64,000 nt of DNA from Nodosilinea sp. FACHB-141 (GTDB lineage: Bacteria > Cyanobacteriota > Cyanobacteriia > Phormidesmidales > Phormidesmidaceae): contig NZ_JACJPP010000017.1 of the NCBI RefSeq assembly GCF_014696135.1, positions 1-64,000 on the forward strand, written 5' to 3'. Shown piece by piece: positions 33,190-41,437 of the stretch. The notes under the pieces are model-generated. The model saw only the letters and a list, made by a program, of their open reading frames with translations. It searched no databases and was not told the DNA's origin. Made by a program: the position numbers and the translations under genes. How positions within the stretch are numbered: position 1 is the stretch's first letter; every line of letters begins with the position of its first letter.

Positions 33190-34179
33190 TTATCCCTTAA
33201 TCAAAATCGCTGTGGCGGCGGCTTCATCGGTAATCAACCCACTGATCAGCCGACCCTGTAGGGCCGCGAGAATGGCCTCGGCTTTGCGAAGCCCCCCAGC
33301 AACGCCGATGATCAGACGCCGGGCTGGTTGCTCTAGGGGCACACCCGCAACTCGGCTGTTGGTACCTGCTTGCAGCAACTTTCCCTGGGAGTTGAACGCC
33401 CAACCCGCAATTTCGCCTACAGCTCCTAGCTCAATTAACTCGGTCAGTTCGGCATCGTTGATAAAGCCGTCCTCGTGCAGGGGCGCGTTCCAGGCGATGT
33501 GGCTAACGCCAACAAAGGTGACCTTAGCCTGTTCCGCTAAAGCTTTAACCGCCAAAAACGATCGCTGGGTCTGCAACAGGTCGCGCTCCTCCACGCTGGT
33601 GGCCACCGCTGGAGTGGGCACCGGATAGGTCTGCGACCCCACCCGATCAGACAAATGCATGACCACCTCATGGCGACCGGCCAGACCGCAGTGCGACATA
33701 TTGCCCACAATCGAGACAATCTTGTGCTGAGGCTGATCCATTGAGGGAATTTGATCCACCATGGCCCGCAGGGTGCGCCCCGAGCTAAAGGCCAGAATGG
33801 AAGGGGTTCTGGCAACTAAATAGGTCTCCAGGTAAGTCGCCGCGCAAACGCCCAAGCCGTTGTAGAGGTCGCCACCGACGGCGGGGTCGGGCACGACTTC
33901 ACACATCGATAGAGCGAACCGATCCCGCAGGGCCTCGGCCAGGGCGATGCAGTGGCTGAGGGGATGGTCGAGGCGAAATTTGATCAGCTTTTCGCTGACG
34001 GCCAAGGCCACCAAGCGCTGGGCTGCCTGCCGCGACACGTTGAGTTTAGCGGCAATTTCCTCCTGGGTATTACCGGCAATGTAGTAGAGCCAGGCGGCGT
34101 GGGCCGCTAAGTCAAGCCTACGATGGCCCTGCTGGGCCGGTCTCCGACCATCGCGTTTCTCCGCATACATGTCTCCCAT
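33190..34179 (-). CDS. SorC/DeoR-type sugar-binding transcriptional regulator
   Basis: 329 residues. The N-terminal helix-turn-helix is in GNTQEEIAAKLNVSRQAAQRLVALA (residues about 35-60). The rest is the SorC-family sugar-phosphate-binding domain (DLYNGLGVCAATYLE, LAFSSGRTLRAMVDQIP, VGVSHIAWNAPLHEDGF, GVAGGLRKAEAILAAL). Such regulators respond to phosphorylated sugars or polyols, and this one is the obvious candidate controller of the polyol locus. GAGGTG lies 5 nt upstream of the ATG. It is flanked by the fructokinase and SDR genes. Confidence 0.88.
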   Translation of the reverse strand: MGDMYAEKRDGRRPAQQGHRRLDLAAHAAWLYYIAGNTQEEIAAKLNVSRQAAQRLVALAVSEKLIKFRLDHPLSHCIALAEALRDRFALSMCEVVPDPAVGGDLYNGLGVCAATYLETYLVARTPSILAFSSGRTLRAMVDQIPSMDQPQHKIVSIVGNMSHCGLAGRHEVVMHLSDRVGSQTYPVPTPAVATSVEERDLLQTQRSFLAVKALAEQAKVTFVGVSHIAWNAPLHEDGFINDAELTELIELGAVGEIAGWAFNSQGKLLQAGTNSRVAGVPLEQPARRLIIGVAGGLRKAEAILAALQGRLISGLITDEAAATAILIKG

Positions 34180-34245
34180 CTGGTCACCTCATCCACCACT
34201 GCCTAAAGAAGGATTTTATTTGATTAAAGATCTACCCAAAGAATG

Positions 34246-34282
34246 ATTGAGCATATCGTCCGCTAGAGAATATTTGCTCAAT
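34246..34282. promoter_or_regulatory. Inverted repeat in the SDR-regulator gap
   Basis: ATTGAGCA (34246-34253) and TGCTCAAT (34275-34282) are perfect 8-bp arms separated by 21 nt, between the SDR stop and the regulator start. It could be an operator for the SorC-type protein or a transcript-end hairpin. Confidence 0.35.
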
Positions 34283-34283
34283 T

Positions 34284-35084
34284 CTATTGTCCTCCCGTAA
34301 TATCCAAATTGAAGCCAGTAATATAGCTAGCCTCATCACTCATTAAAAAAGCAACTCCGTTGGCAACTTCTTCCAACCGACCCAACCGGCGCAGCGGCAC
34401 CAAGTTGATCATCTGCTGCTCGACCACTTTGGGGTCGGCGTCAAAATACTGCGATCCTACCCCCGCCTGTAGTTCAGTCTGCCGAGTCCACATGAAGCCG
34501 GGACCAACCAGCGACGGTGACAGAGCGTTAACGCGAATACCATAAGGGGCTAGGTCTTTGGCAGCGGTCTGGGTCATGCCAACCACCGCAAACTTTGAGG
34601 CGGCGTAGGCCAGCATGTTGGGCGGCCCATCTACCCCGGCGTGGCTAGCCATGTTGACGATTGCCCCGCCCGCCTTCCGCAAATGCTGGGCAGCGGCCTT
34701 GAGAATGTGAAACACACCGACCACGTTGATGTCGATCACCTTCTGAAAATCTTGCTCAGGATACTCGTCGGTTTTGGCAAACGCACCCTGGTAGCCGGCA
34801 TTGTTAAACACATAGTCGAGCTGACCCACCTGCTCAACGGCGATCGCAATCATGTCGGCCACCTCCTGGGCATCGGTGACATCGCAGCGAACGGTGTACA
34901 CAGGATTGCCATAGTCTTTTAGCCCCTGGGCGACCTCGGCCAGCCTCATCTCGTTAATATCTAGCAACACAATTGTTGCTCCGTTGGCGGCAAATCGGTG
35001 AGCGGTAGCTTTGCCAATTTCCCCCGCCCCACCAGTAATCAGAATGGTTTTGCCCTGGAAATCGTAGGTTGCCGTCGCGCTCAT
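34284..35084 (-). CDS. Short-chain dehydrogenase/reductase, probable polyol dehydrogenase
   Basis: 266 residues of classical SDR type. The cofactor motif is ITGGAGEIGKATA (TGxxxGxG, residues about 17-24). Asp in VLLDINE suggests NAD. The NNAG motif is FNNAGYQG. The catalytic Ser is in VNMASHAG and the Tyr-x-x-x-Lys in YAASKFAVVG. VPLRRLGRLEEVANGVAFL closes the fold. In this context it probably oxidises sorbitol or a related polyol to fructose, as SmoS does in Rhodobacter; this is context, not proof. It is divergent from the binding-protein gene. Confidence 0.85.
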   Translation of the reverse strand: MSATATYDFQGKTILITGGAGEIGKATAHRFAANGATIVLLDINEMRLAEVAQGLKDYGNPVYTVRCDVTDAQEVADMIAIAVEQVGQLDYVFNNAGYQGAFAKTDEYPEQDFQKVIDINVVGVFHILKAAAQHLRKAGGAIVNMASHAGVDGPPNMLAYAASKFAVVGMTQTAAKDLAPYGIRVNALSPSLVGPGFMWTRQTELQAGVGSQYFDADPKVVEQQMINLVPLRRLGRLEEVANGVAFLMSDEASYITGFNLDITGGQ

Positions 35085-35251
35085 ACAGGTGGCCTCAAGA
35101 TTAGAACTGCAATCAAGAATTGTTGCGAATACTACTGAACGCCTCGCCCCTGGGAAGCGACATCAGTATGATTCCATTATTGGGCTTTTGCCCATGACTA
35201 GAGCATAAGTTCAATTTAGTTTATTTTTTTAGCAATTCGAGGAGCCGTGCG

Positions 35252-36601
35252 ATGCGCTTATTTCGCCGAGCCCGAATGCTGGCAGCATTCCTCATTGGCC
35301 TGCTGCTGGTGCAGCTGGTCAATGCCTGTTCAGCAGGCCCCCAGGCCGGGGACCGCACTCGTCTAACCATCGCCACCGTCAACAACGGCGACATGGTGGT
35401 GATGCAAGACCTGTCGAGCCATTTCGAAGCCGACAACCCCGATATCGAGCTGCGCTGGGTGGTGCTAGAGGAAAACATTCTGCGCCAGCGCACCACCACC
35501 GATGTGGCCAGCCAGGGCGGTCAGTTCGATGTATTGACGATTGGGTCCTACGAAACGCCAATCTGGGCCAGGCGGGGCTGGCTGCGATCGCTCGACGGGC
35601 TGCCCGCCGAGTACGACGTTGACGACCTGATCGACCCGATTCGCACCGGGCTTTCCTACGAAGACAACCTCTATGCGGTGCCCTTCTACGGCGAAAGCTC
35701 GATGCTTTACTACCGCACCGACCTGTTTGACAAGGCGGGCATTACGGTGCCCCCCAACCCCACCTATGCCCAGGTGGGCGAGTGGGCCAGCCAGGTGCAC
35801 GACCCAACCAACGGCGTCTACGGCATTTGCCTGCGGGGCAAGCCGGGCTGGGGCGAGAATATGGCCTTTCTCACCACCCTGGTCAACACCTTCGGCGGCC
35901 GCTGGTTCGACATGGACTGGCAGCCCACCATCGACAGCCCCGAGTGGCAAAACGCCGTCAATTATTACGTTGATGTGATGAACCAGTACGGGCCGCCCGG
36001 AGCCAGTTCCAACGGCTTCAACGAAAACTTGGCCCTGTTCTCCACCGGCAAGTGCGGCATGTGGATCGATGCCACCGTCGCTGCCGGGCTGCTCTCGAAC
36101 CCTGAGCAGTCGCAGGTGGCCGATCGCCTCGGCTTTGCCCGCGCCCCAGTCGAGTCTTACCCCAACGGCTCTAACTGGCTGTGGTCTTGGGCGCTAGCGA
36201 TTCCGGCCACATCCCAGTCGCCCGAGGCCGCCGAGCGCTTCGTCGCCTGGGCCACCTCCAAGGAGTACGTCCAGCTGGTTGCGGATGAGTACGGCTGGGT
36301 CTCAGTTCCACCGGGCACCCGCACCTCCACCTACGAAAACCCTGACTACCAAGCCGCCGCTCCCTTCGCCGCCACCGTGCTGACCTCCATCCAGTCAGCC
36401 GATATCACCAACCCTTCCCCACTGCCGACCCCCTACAAGGGCGTGCAGTACGTGGATATTCCTGAATTTCAGGCGATCGGCACCCAGGTCGGCCAACGCA
36501 TGGCCTCCGCCCTGACCAACCAGGTCTCGGTCGATCAGGCGATCGCGCAGTCGCAGACCGTCGCCGAGCGGTTTATGCGACACACGGGTTATATCGAGTA
36601 G
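35252..36601 (+). CDS. ABC transporter polyol-binding lipoprotein (SmoE-like)
   Basis: 449 residues. The signal ends in a lipobox-like LVNACS (Cys about 26). The mature protein is a family 1 solute-binding protein (LTIATVNNGDMVVMQDL, FDVLTIGSYETPIWARRGWL, YAVPFYGESSMLYYRTDLFDKAG, FNENLALFSTGKCGMWIDATVAAG). The EN-x-LRQRTTTD and GSYE-x-P features match mannitol/sorbitol-binding proteins. GGAG lies 8 nt before the ATG. It starts the import operon (binding protein, two permeases, ATPase, dehydrogenase) and is divergent from the SDR gene across a 167-bp promoter region. Confidence 0.9.
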   Translation: MRLFRRARMLAAFLIGLLLVQLVNACSAGPQAGDRTRLTIATVNNGDMVVMQDLSSHFEADNPDIELRWVVLEENILRQRTTTDVASQGGQFDVLTIGSYETPIWARRGWLRSLDGLPAEYDVDDLIDPIRTGLSYEDNLYAVPFYGESSMLYYRTDLFDKAGITVPPNPTYAQVGEWASQVHDPTNGVYGICLRGKPGWGENMAFLTTLVNTFGGRWFDMDWQPTIDSPEWQNAVNYYVDVMNQYGPPGASSNGFNENLALFSTGKCGMWIDATVAAGLLSNPEQSQVADRLGFARAPVESYPNGSNWLWSWALAIPATSQSPEAAERFVAWATSKEYVQLVADEYGWVSVPPGTRTSTYENPDYQAAAPFAATVLTSIQSADITNPSPLPTPYKGVQYVDIPEFQAIGTQVGQRMASALTNQVSVDQAIAQSQTVAERFMRHTGYIE

Positions 36602-36603
36602 GC

Positions 36604-36826
36604 GAGTGGGCAGGTGGATGGGTAGGCGGGTGGATAGGTAGATGGGTAGATGGGTAGGCGGGTAGACGGGTGGATGGGTTTTCCATGTACCTGACACCTA
36701 AACCCCAAAATCTGACACCTGATACCCAACACCAACACCAACACCCCCCACTCATCCACCCTTTCACTCTCCCACCCGCCTACCCTCCCACTCATCCACC
36801 CCCTACTCATCCACCCCCTTCCCCCC
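36604..36826. repeat. Heptanucleotide repeat tracts in inverted arrangement
   Basis: The left tract (36604-36677) is built of degenerate 7-mers of GGGTRGR type. The right tract (about 36745-36826) is the complementary C-rich form (CCACTCA, CCACCCC, CCTACTC). About 70 bp separate them, so RNA could fold back on itself between the binding-protein and permease genes. Such heptamer repeats are typical of cyanobacterial genomes. No Shine-Dalgarno sequence remains in front of the permease ATG. Confidence 0.7.
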
Positions 36827-37744
36827 ATGACCTCATCTATCGCAACCCCTACCCACTCGCCGCCGCCCGCGCGGGCGCGATCGCACCGCTCAATTCCCGC
36901 CCGGCTGCTGGTCGCACCGTCGGTGATTCTGCTGGTGCTCTGGATGGTGGTGCCGCTGGCGATGGCCATCTGGTTTGCCTTCCAGCGCTACAACCTGCTG
37001 ATTCCTGACGAGCGCGAGTTTGTTGGCTTTGCCAACTTTGCCTACATTCTCACCGACCCCACCCTGTGGATTTCGATCGGCATCACGATGGTGCTGGTGG
37101 TGTCGGTGCTGGCGATTACCATTGGCCTCGGCACCGTGCTGGCGGTGCTGTTTAACCAGGAGTTTCCCGGTCGCGGCGTGGCGCGGGTGCTGGCGATTTC
37201 ACCATTTTTTGTCATGCCCACGGTCAGCGCCCTGATCTGGAAAAACATGCTGATGCACCCGGTGAACGGGCTGTTTGCCCAGATCACGCGGGGGCTCGGC
37301 CTGGGGGCGATCGACTGGTTTGCCGACTTCCCGCTGCTGGCGATCATCATCATCGTGGCCTGGCAGTGGCTGCCCTTTTCCCTGCTGATTTTGCTGACGG
37401 CAATTCAGTCTCTCGACACCGATCAGATGGAAGCGGCTCGCATGGATGGCGCTAGCGCAATGCAGCTATTCCGCTTTGTGGTGCTGCCCCACCTCAATCG
37501 AGCGATCGCCGTGGTCGCCATGATCGAGACGATTTTCTTCCTCACCATCTTTGCCGAAATTTTCGTTACCACCGGGGGCGGTCCTGGCTTGGCCACCACC
37601 AACCTGGCCTACTACATCTACCTCAAAGCGCTGCTGGAATTCGACGTCGGTGGAGCCTCGGCGGGCGGTTTGATTGCCGTCGTGCTGGCCAACATCGTGG
37701 CGATTTTCTTAATGCGCAGTGTTGCTCGTAATTTGGACTCTTGA
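36827..37744 (+). CDS. ABC transporter permease, MalF/SmoF-like
   Basis: 305 residues. It has six membrane helices after a basic, proline-rich N-terminus, starting LLVAPSVILLVLWMVVPLAMAIW. The EAA loop that docks the ATPase is EAARMDGASAMQLFRFVVLP (residues about 203-222). The helix LLAIIIIVAWQWLPFSLLILL is typical of the sugar permease family. It pairs with the next permease, with only one base between the genes. The start follows the repeat tract directly, so translation may depend on coupling or be weak. Confidence 0.9.
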   Translation: MTSSIATPTHSPPPARARSHRSIPARLLVAPSVILLVLWMVVPLAMAIWFAFQRYNLLIPDEREFVGFANFAYILTDPTLWISIGITMVLVVSVLAITIGLGTVLAVLFNQEFPGRGVARVLAISPFFVMPTVSALIWKNMLMHPVNGLFAQITRGLGLGAIDWFADFPLLAIIIIVAWQWLPFSLLILLTAIQSLDTDQMEAARMDGASAMQLFRFVVLPHLNRAIAVVAMIETIFFLTIFAEIFVTTGGGPGLATTNLAYYIYLKALLEFDVGGASAGGLIAVVLANIVAIFLMRSVARNLDS

Positions 37745-37745
37745 T

Positions 37746-38567
37746 ATGGCAACTAAGCAATCTCACCGCTGGTGGATTCCCCTGCTGGGCTGGCTAGTGG
37801 CCTGCCTGCTGTTCTTCCCGATTTTCTGGATGTTTATCACCAGCTTTAAGACCGAGGTGGCGGCGGTCGCCACGCCGCCCCAGCTGTTCTTTCGGCCCAC
37901 CCTGGAGAACTACGTGGCGGTGCAGACCCGCGCCTCTTACTTCACCTTCGCCTGGAACAGCGTGGTGATCTCCCTAGGGGCGACGATTCTGTCGCTGCTG
38001 CTGGCGATTCCGGCGGCCTACGCCATGTCGTTTTTCCCCACTAAGCGTACCAAGGGCACGCTGCTGTGGATGCTCTCGACCAAAATGCTGCCCGCCGTGG
38101 GCGTGCTGGTGCCGATCTACATTTTGGCACGGGAGACGGGGCTGCTGGATACCCGCATCGGCCTGATCATTATTTACACCTTAATTAACCTGCCAATTGT
38201 GGTGTGGATGATCTACAGCTTCTTCAAGGAAGTACCGAAGGAAATTCTCGAGGCCGATCGCATGGATGGCGCATCCACCTATCAGGAACTGGTGCATGTG
38301 TTGCTGCCCCTAGCCCTACCAGGAATCTTCTCCACCGCCCTGCTCTCGATTATTTTGTCGTGGAATGAAGCCTTCTGGAGCCTCAATTTGACCACCTTTG
38401 ATGCGGCTCCATTGACGGCGTTTATTGCGTCATTTTCGAGCCCCCAGGGTTTGTTTTGGGCAAAGCTATCGGCGGCTTCTAGCATGGCGATCGCCCCCAT
38501 TCTGATCTTTGGCTGGGTCAGCCAGCGGCAGCTGGTGCGAGGTCTCACCTTTGGGGCCGTCAAGTAG
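37746..38567 (+). CDS. ABC transporter permease, MalG/SmoG-like
   Basis: 273 residues from ATG 37746, one base after the previous stop. It has six helices, WWIPLLGWLVACLLFFPIFWM being the first. The EAA loop is EADRMDGASTYQELVHVLLPLALPG (about residues 182-206). The pattern FKTEVAAVATPPQLFFRPTLENY is the usual periplasmic segment of mannitol/sorbitol-type MalG homologues. It forms the channel together with the MalF-like subunit. Confidence 0.9.
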   Translation: MATKQSHRWWIPLLGWLVACLLFFPIFWMFITSFKTEVAAVATPPQLFFRPTLENYVAVQTRASYFTFAWNSVVISLGATILSLLLAIPAAYAMSFFPTKRTKGTLLWMLSTKMLPAVGVLVPIYILARETGLLDTRIGLIIIYTLINLPIVVWMIYSFFKEVPKEILEADRMDGASTYQELVHVLLPLALPGIFSTALLSIILSWNEAFWSLNLTTFDAAPLTAFIASFSSPQGLFWAKLSAASSMAIAPILIFGWVSQRQLVRGLTFGAVK

Positions 38568-38587
38568 AAATTGTTTGAAAGCCGTAG

Positions 38588-38604
38588 GGTGGGCACTGCC
38601 CACC
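38588..38604. repeat. Small GGTGGGCA palindrome
   Basis: GGTGGGCA-C-TGCCCACC lies within GTAGGGTGGGCA..., a palindrome style commonly dispersed in cyanobacterial genomes. It is in the 105-bp gap between the second permease and the ATPase and could modulate downstream expression. Confidence 0.55.
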
Positions 38605-38672
38605 AGCCTTCATTCAAGAACATTCCACTCTACAGAAATTGTCTTTTCTCCCATCAATAAGGTGAGCCACCC

Positions 38673-39875
38673 ATGTCAACCGTCACGTTACGAGATATCC
38701 ATAAAACCTACGTCGATAACGAAGTTATCAAAGGCGTCAATCTCGACATTCATGACCAAGAATTTGTCGTCTTTGTCGGCCCCTCCGGCTGCGGCAAATC
38801 GACCCTGCTGCGCATGATTGCTGGTCTAGAAGACATCACCTCGGGCGATTTGCTGGTGGATGGCGAGCGCATGAACGATGTGCCGCCCGACCAGCGGGGG
38901 CTGGCGATGGTGTTCCAAACCTACGCCCTGTACCCCCACATGACCGTGGCCGAGAATATGGCCTTTAGCCTGCGCCTAGCCGGGGTTTCTAAGGAGCGGC
39001 GCATGGAGCGGGCACGGGATGTGGCGCGGATCTTGCAGCTGGAGCCATTGCTCGATCGCAAGCCGGGCAAGCTCTCGGGAGGGCAGCGGCAGCGGGTCGC
39101 GATCGGTCGAGCCCTAGTGCGCAACCCCAAGGTATTCCTCTTTGACGAGCCGCTGTCGAACCTGGATGCATCTTTGCGGGTGCAGATGCGTATCGAGCTG
39201 GCAGGGCTGCATGAAAGCCTGCAATCCACCATGATCTACGTCACCCACGACCAAATTGAAGCTATGACCCTGGCCGACAAGATTGTGGTGCTCCAGGGCG
39301 GCATCGTTGAGCAGGTCGGTTCGCCCCTAGAGCTGTACCACCATCCCCGCAACCTGTTTGTGGCCGGGTTCATTGGCTCGCCCAAGATGAACTTTTTGGC
39401 GGTACAGACCACCGGTGTGCAAGACTCTGGCACCACCGTGCGCCTGCCGGGCGATGCCACCATCACCATTCCGGTGCAGCCAAGAACCTTGATGGCAGGC
39501 GATCGCGCCACCCTGGGCATTCGCCCCGAGCACCTGCGGATCGATGCCAGCAACCCCACGCTGATGGGCGAAGTCTTGGTGGTCGAGCGTCTGGGCGGCG
39601 AAACCTACCTCTACGTCAAGGTCGCTGGCGGCGACACCTTTATCGTGCAGACCGACGGCAACAGCCGAGCCAAGGTGCGCGATCGCGTCCCCGTCACTAT
39701 CGATGGTCACCTATGCCACCTGTTTGATGGCGAAGGCCAGGCGATTCCCAAAGCCGAGCGCCATCCCCTCAGCCTCACCCGCCATCCCGAAGTCCCGCTA
39801 CAAACTGAAGCCCCGCGAGAGCAGACCTATGAACAGCCCATCCAACACCACGAAGTCCCTCGTCAAGCTGAATGA
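38673..39875 (+). CDS. ABC transporter ATPase, SmoK/UgpC/MsmK family
   Basis: 400 residues. It has Walker A GPSGCGKSTLLRMIAG (residues about 36-45), the Q loop MVFQTYALYPHMTV, the signature LSGGQRQRVAIGRALVRNP, Walker B VFLFDEPLSNLDA and the switch His in YVTHDQIEAMTLAD. The C-terminal 150 residues are the TOBE/OB regulatory domain (LGIRPEHLRI, VVERLGGETYLYV). It powers polyol import through the two permeases. Its end overlaps the mannitol dehydrogenase start by 47 bp; the tail after about residue 360 is unconserved and proline/glutamate-rich. Confidence 0.93.
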   Translation: MSTVTLRDIHKTYVDNEVIKGVNLDIHDQEFVVFVGPSGCGKSTLLRMIAGLEDITSGDLLVDGERMNDVPPDQRGLAMVFQTYALYPHMTVAENMAFSLRLAGVSKERRMERARDVARILQLEPLLDRKPGKLSGGQRQRVAIGRALVRNPKVFLFDEPLSNLDASLRVQMRIELAGLHESLQSTMIYVTHDQIEAMTLADKIVVLQGGIVEQVGSPLELYHHPRNLFVAGFIGSPKMNFLAVQTTGVQDSGTTVRLPGDATITIPVQPRTLMAGDRATLGIRPEHLRIDASNPTLMGEVLVVERLGGETYLYVKVAGGDTFIVQTDGNSRAKVRDRVPVTIDGHLCHLFDGEGQAIPKAERHPLSLTRHPEVPLQTEAPREQTYEQPIQHHEVPRQAE

Positions 39876-41322
39876 GCGATCGCTCGGCCAGCTAAGCGAC
39901 CGGGTGCGCGTGCCCCGGTACGATCGCAGCGCCGTCACCCCCGGCATCGTCCACATCGGCGTCGGCGGCTTTCACCGCGCCCACCAGGCGCTCTATCTAG
40001 ACAACTACCTGGAGCAAAACCCTGGCAGCGACTGGGCCATCTGCGGCGTCGGCCTGCTGGAGTTTGACCAGAAAATGCGCGATGCTCTGGAGTCCCAGGA
40101 TTGTTTGTATACCCTGGTGGAGCGATCGCCAGCCGGTGACGACGCCCGCGTCATCGGCTCGATCACCCAATACCTGTTCGCCCCCGCCAACCGCGAGGCC
40201 GTGATCGAAACCCTGGCCGACCCCCAGTGCCGCATCGTCACCCTGACCATCACCGAAGGCGGCTACTACGTCGTCGAGGGCACGGGCGAGTTCGACGCTA
40301 ACCATCCCACGATTCAGCACGACCTGCAAAACCCTGACCAGCCCCAGGGGGTCTACGGCTTTCTCACCGCCGCCCTGGCCCGGCGGCAGCAGCGGGGCAT
40401 CGCGCCCTTTACCGTGCTCTCCTGCGACAACATTCAGGGCAACGGCGACATGGTGGGCAGAATGTTGACCACCTTTGCCGATCTGCAAACCCCCGACCTG
40501 GGCGGATGGATTAGAGAGAACGTCGCCTTCCCCAACTGCATGGTCGATCGCATTACCCCCGCCACCGCCCCCAACGACCTGCAAATGGTGGCCGACCAGT
40601 TCGACATTGACGACGCCTGGCCCGTGGTGGCCGAGCCCTTCTTGCAGTGGGTGGTCGAAGATCGCTTCAGTGCCGGACGCCCCGACTGGGAGAGCGTCGG
40701 CGTGCAGATGACCGACGACGTGCACCCCTACGAGATGATGAAGATCCGGCTGCTCAATACCAGCCACCAGCTGATTGGCTATCTCGGCTCGCTCAAGGGC
40801 TATAGCTACGTTCACGAAGCCATGGCCGACGCCCAGATTCGCCAGGCGGTCGAGCATCTGATGGATGAAGTCACCCCAACCCTGCACCCCGTCCCCGGTA
40901 TCGACGTCACTCAATACAAGCAGACTCTGGTGGAACGGTTCTCGAACCCGAAAATTCGCGACCAGCTGCCCCGGCTCTGTCTCAACAGCTCGGCCAAGAT
41001 TCCTAAATGGGCGCTCGGTTCCTTGCGCGACAAGCTAGAGCAGAATGGCGCGATCGACTATCTCAGTCTCACCATCGCTGCCTGGTTCCGCTACCTCAAC
41101 GGCAAAGACGATCAAGGCCACGACATGCCGATCGACGACCCGATGGCGGATACGCTGACGGAACGGGCGAAGTTGGGCGGCACTGACCCCATGCCGCTGC
41201 TGAATTTGACAGAGGTGTTTGGCGACCTCTCCCAGTCGTCACGATTCGTGGAGGCGGTGACCCAGTACCTGCACCAGCTCCATGAATTAGGTACCGAAGC
41301 TACCCTGGCTAAGCTGCTCTAG
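39829..41322 (+). CDS. mtlK: Mannitol dehydrogenase family polyol dehydrogenase
   Basis: 497 residues from ATG 39829. The N-terminal cofactor domain begins IVHIGVGGFHRAHQALYLD (GxGxFxRxH). The family active-site signature is MMKIRLLNTSHQLIGYLG (Lys-x4-Asn-x2-His). LCLNSSAKIPKWALGSL and YLNGKDDQGHDM complete the C-terminal domain. It oxidises mannitol (also sorbitol or arabitol in relatives) with NAD to fructose or xylulose, substrates of the fructokinase and xylulokinase nearby. The start lies inside the ATPase gene, so translation is probably coupled. The mtlK name rests on family and context. Confidence 0.9.
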   Translation: MNSPSNTTKSLVKLNERSLGQLSDRVRVPRYDRSAVTPGIVHIGVGGFHRAHQALYLDNYLEQNPGSDWAICGVGLLEFDQKMRDALESQDCLYTLVERSPAGDDARVIGSITQYLFAPANREAVIETLADPQCRIVTLTITEGGYYVVEGTGEFDANHPTIQHDLQNPDQPQGVYGFLTAALARRQQRGIAPFTVLSCDNIQGNGDMVGRMLTTFADLQTPDLGGWIRENVAFPNCMVDRITPATAPNDLQMVADQFDIDDAWPVVAEPFLQWVVEDRFSAGRPDWESVGVQMTDDVHPYEMMKIRLLNTSHQLIGYLGSLKGYSYVHEAMADAQIRQAVEHLMDEVTPTLHPVPGIDVTQYKQTLVERFSNPKIRDQLPRLCLNSSAKIPKWALGSLRDKLEQNGAIDYLSLTIAAWFRYLNGKDDQGHDMPIDDPMADTLTERAKLGGTDPMPLLNLTEVFGDLSQSSRFVEAVTQYLHQLHELGTEATLAKLL

Positions 41323-41356
41323 GTCATTACAGCTAAATAGAGTAAAAACCTTCCGA

Positions 41357-41383
41357 TAGGGGCATTGCAATGCAATGCCCCTA
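41357..41383. repeat. GTAGGGGCAT-type palindrome, second copy
   Basis: TAGGGGCATTGCA, one central A, then the exact reverse complement. Like the copy at 32083-32110, it lies between two convergent genes. Confidence 0.75.
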
Positions 41384-41437
41384 CGTCGAATTTGGCCCAA
41401 CCCAATGGACGTTTGCAGTACAACCGACGAATCTGGC

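Noticed and set aside
36604-36826. Frames of Pro/Thr/His-rich protein in the heptamer tracts
   Set aside because: They arise from the simple repeat itself and have no start signals or family resemblance.
39997-40914. A 305-codon open frame on the minus strand
   Set aside because: It is exactly antisense to the well-supported mannitol dehydrogenase gene and its protein shows no family motif; it is a high-GC codon shadow.
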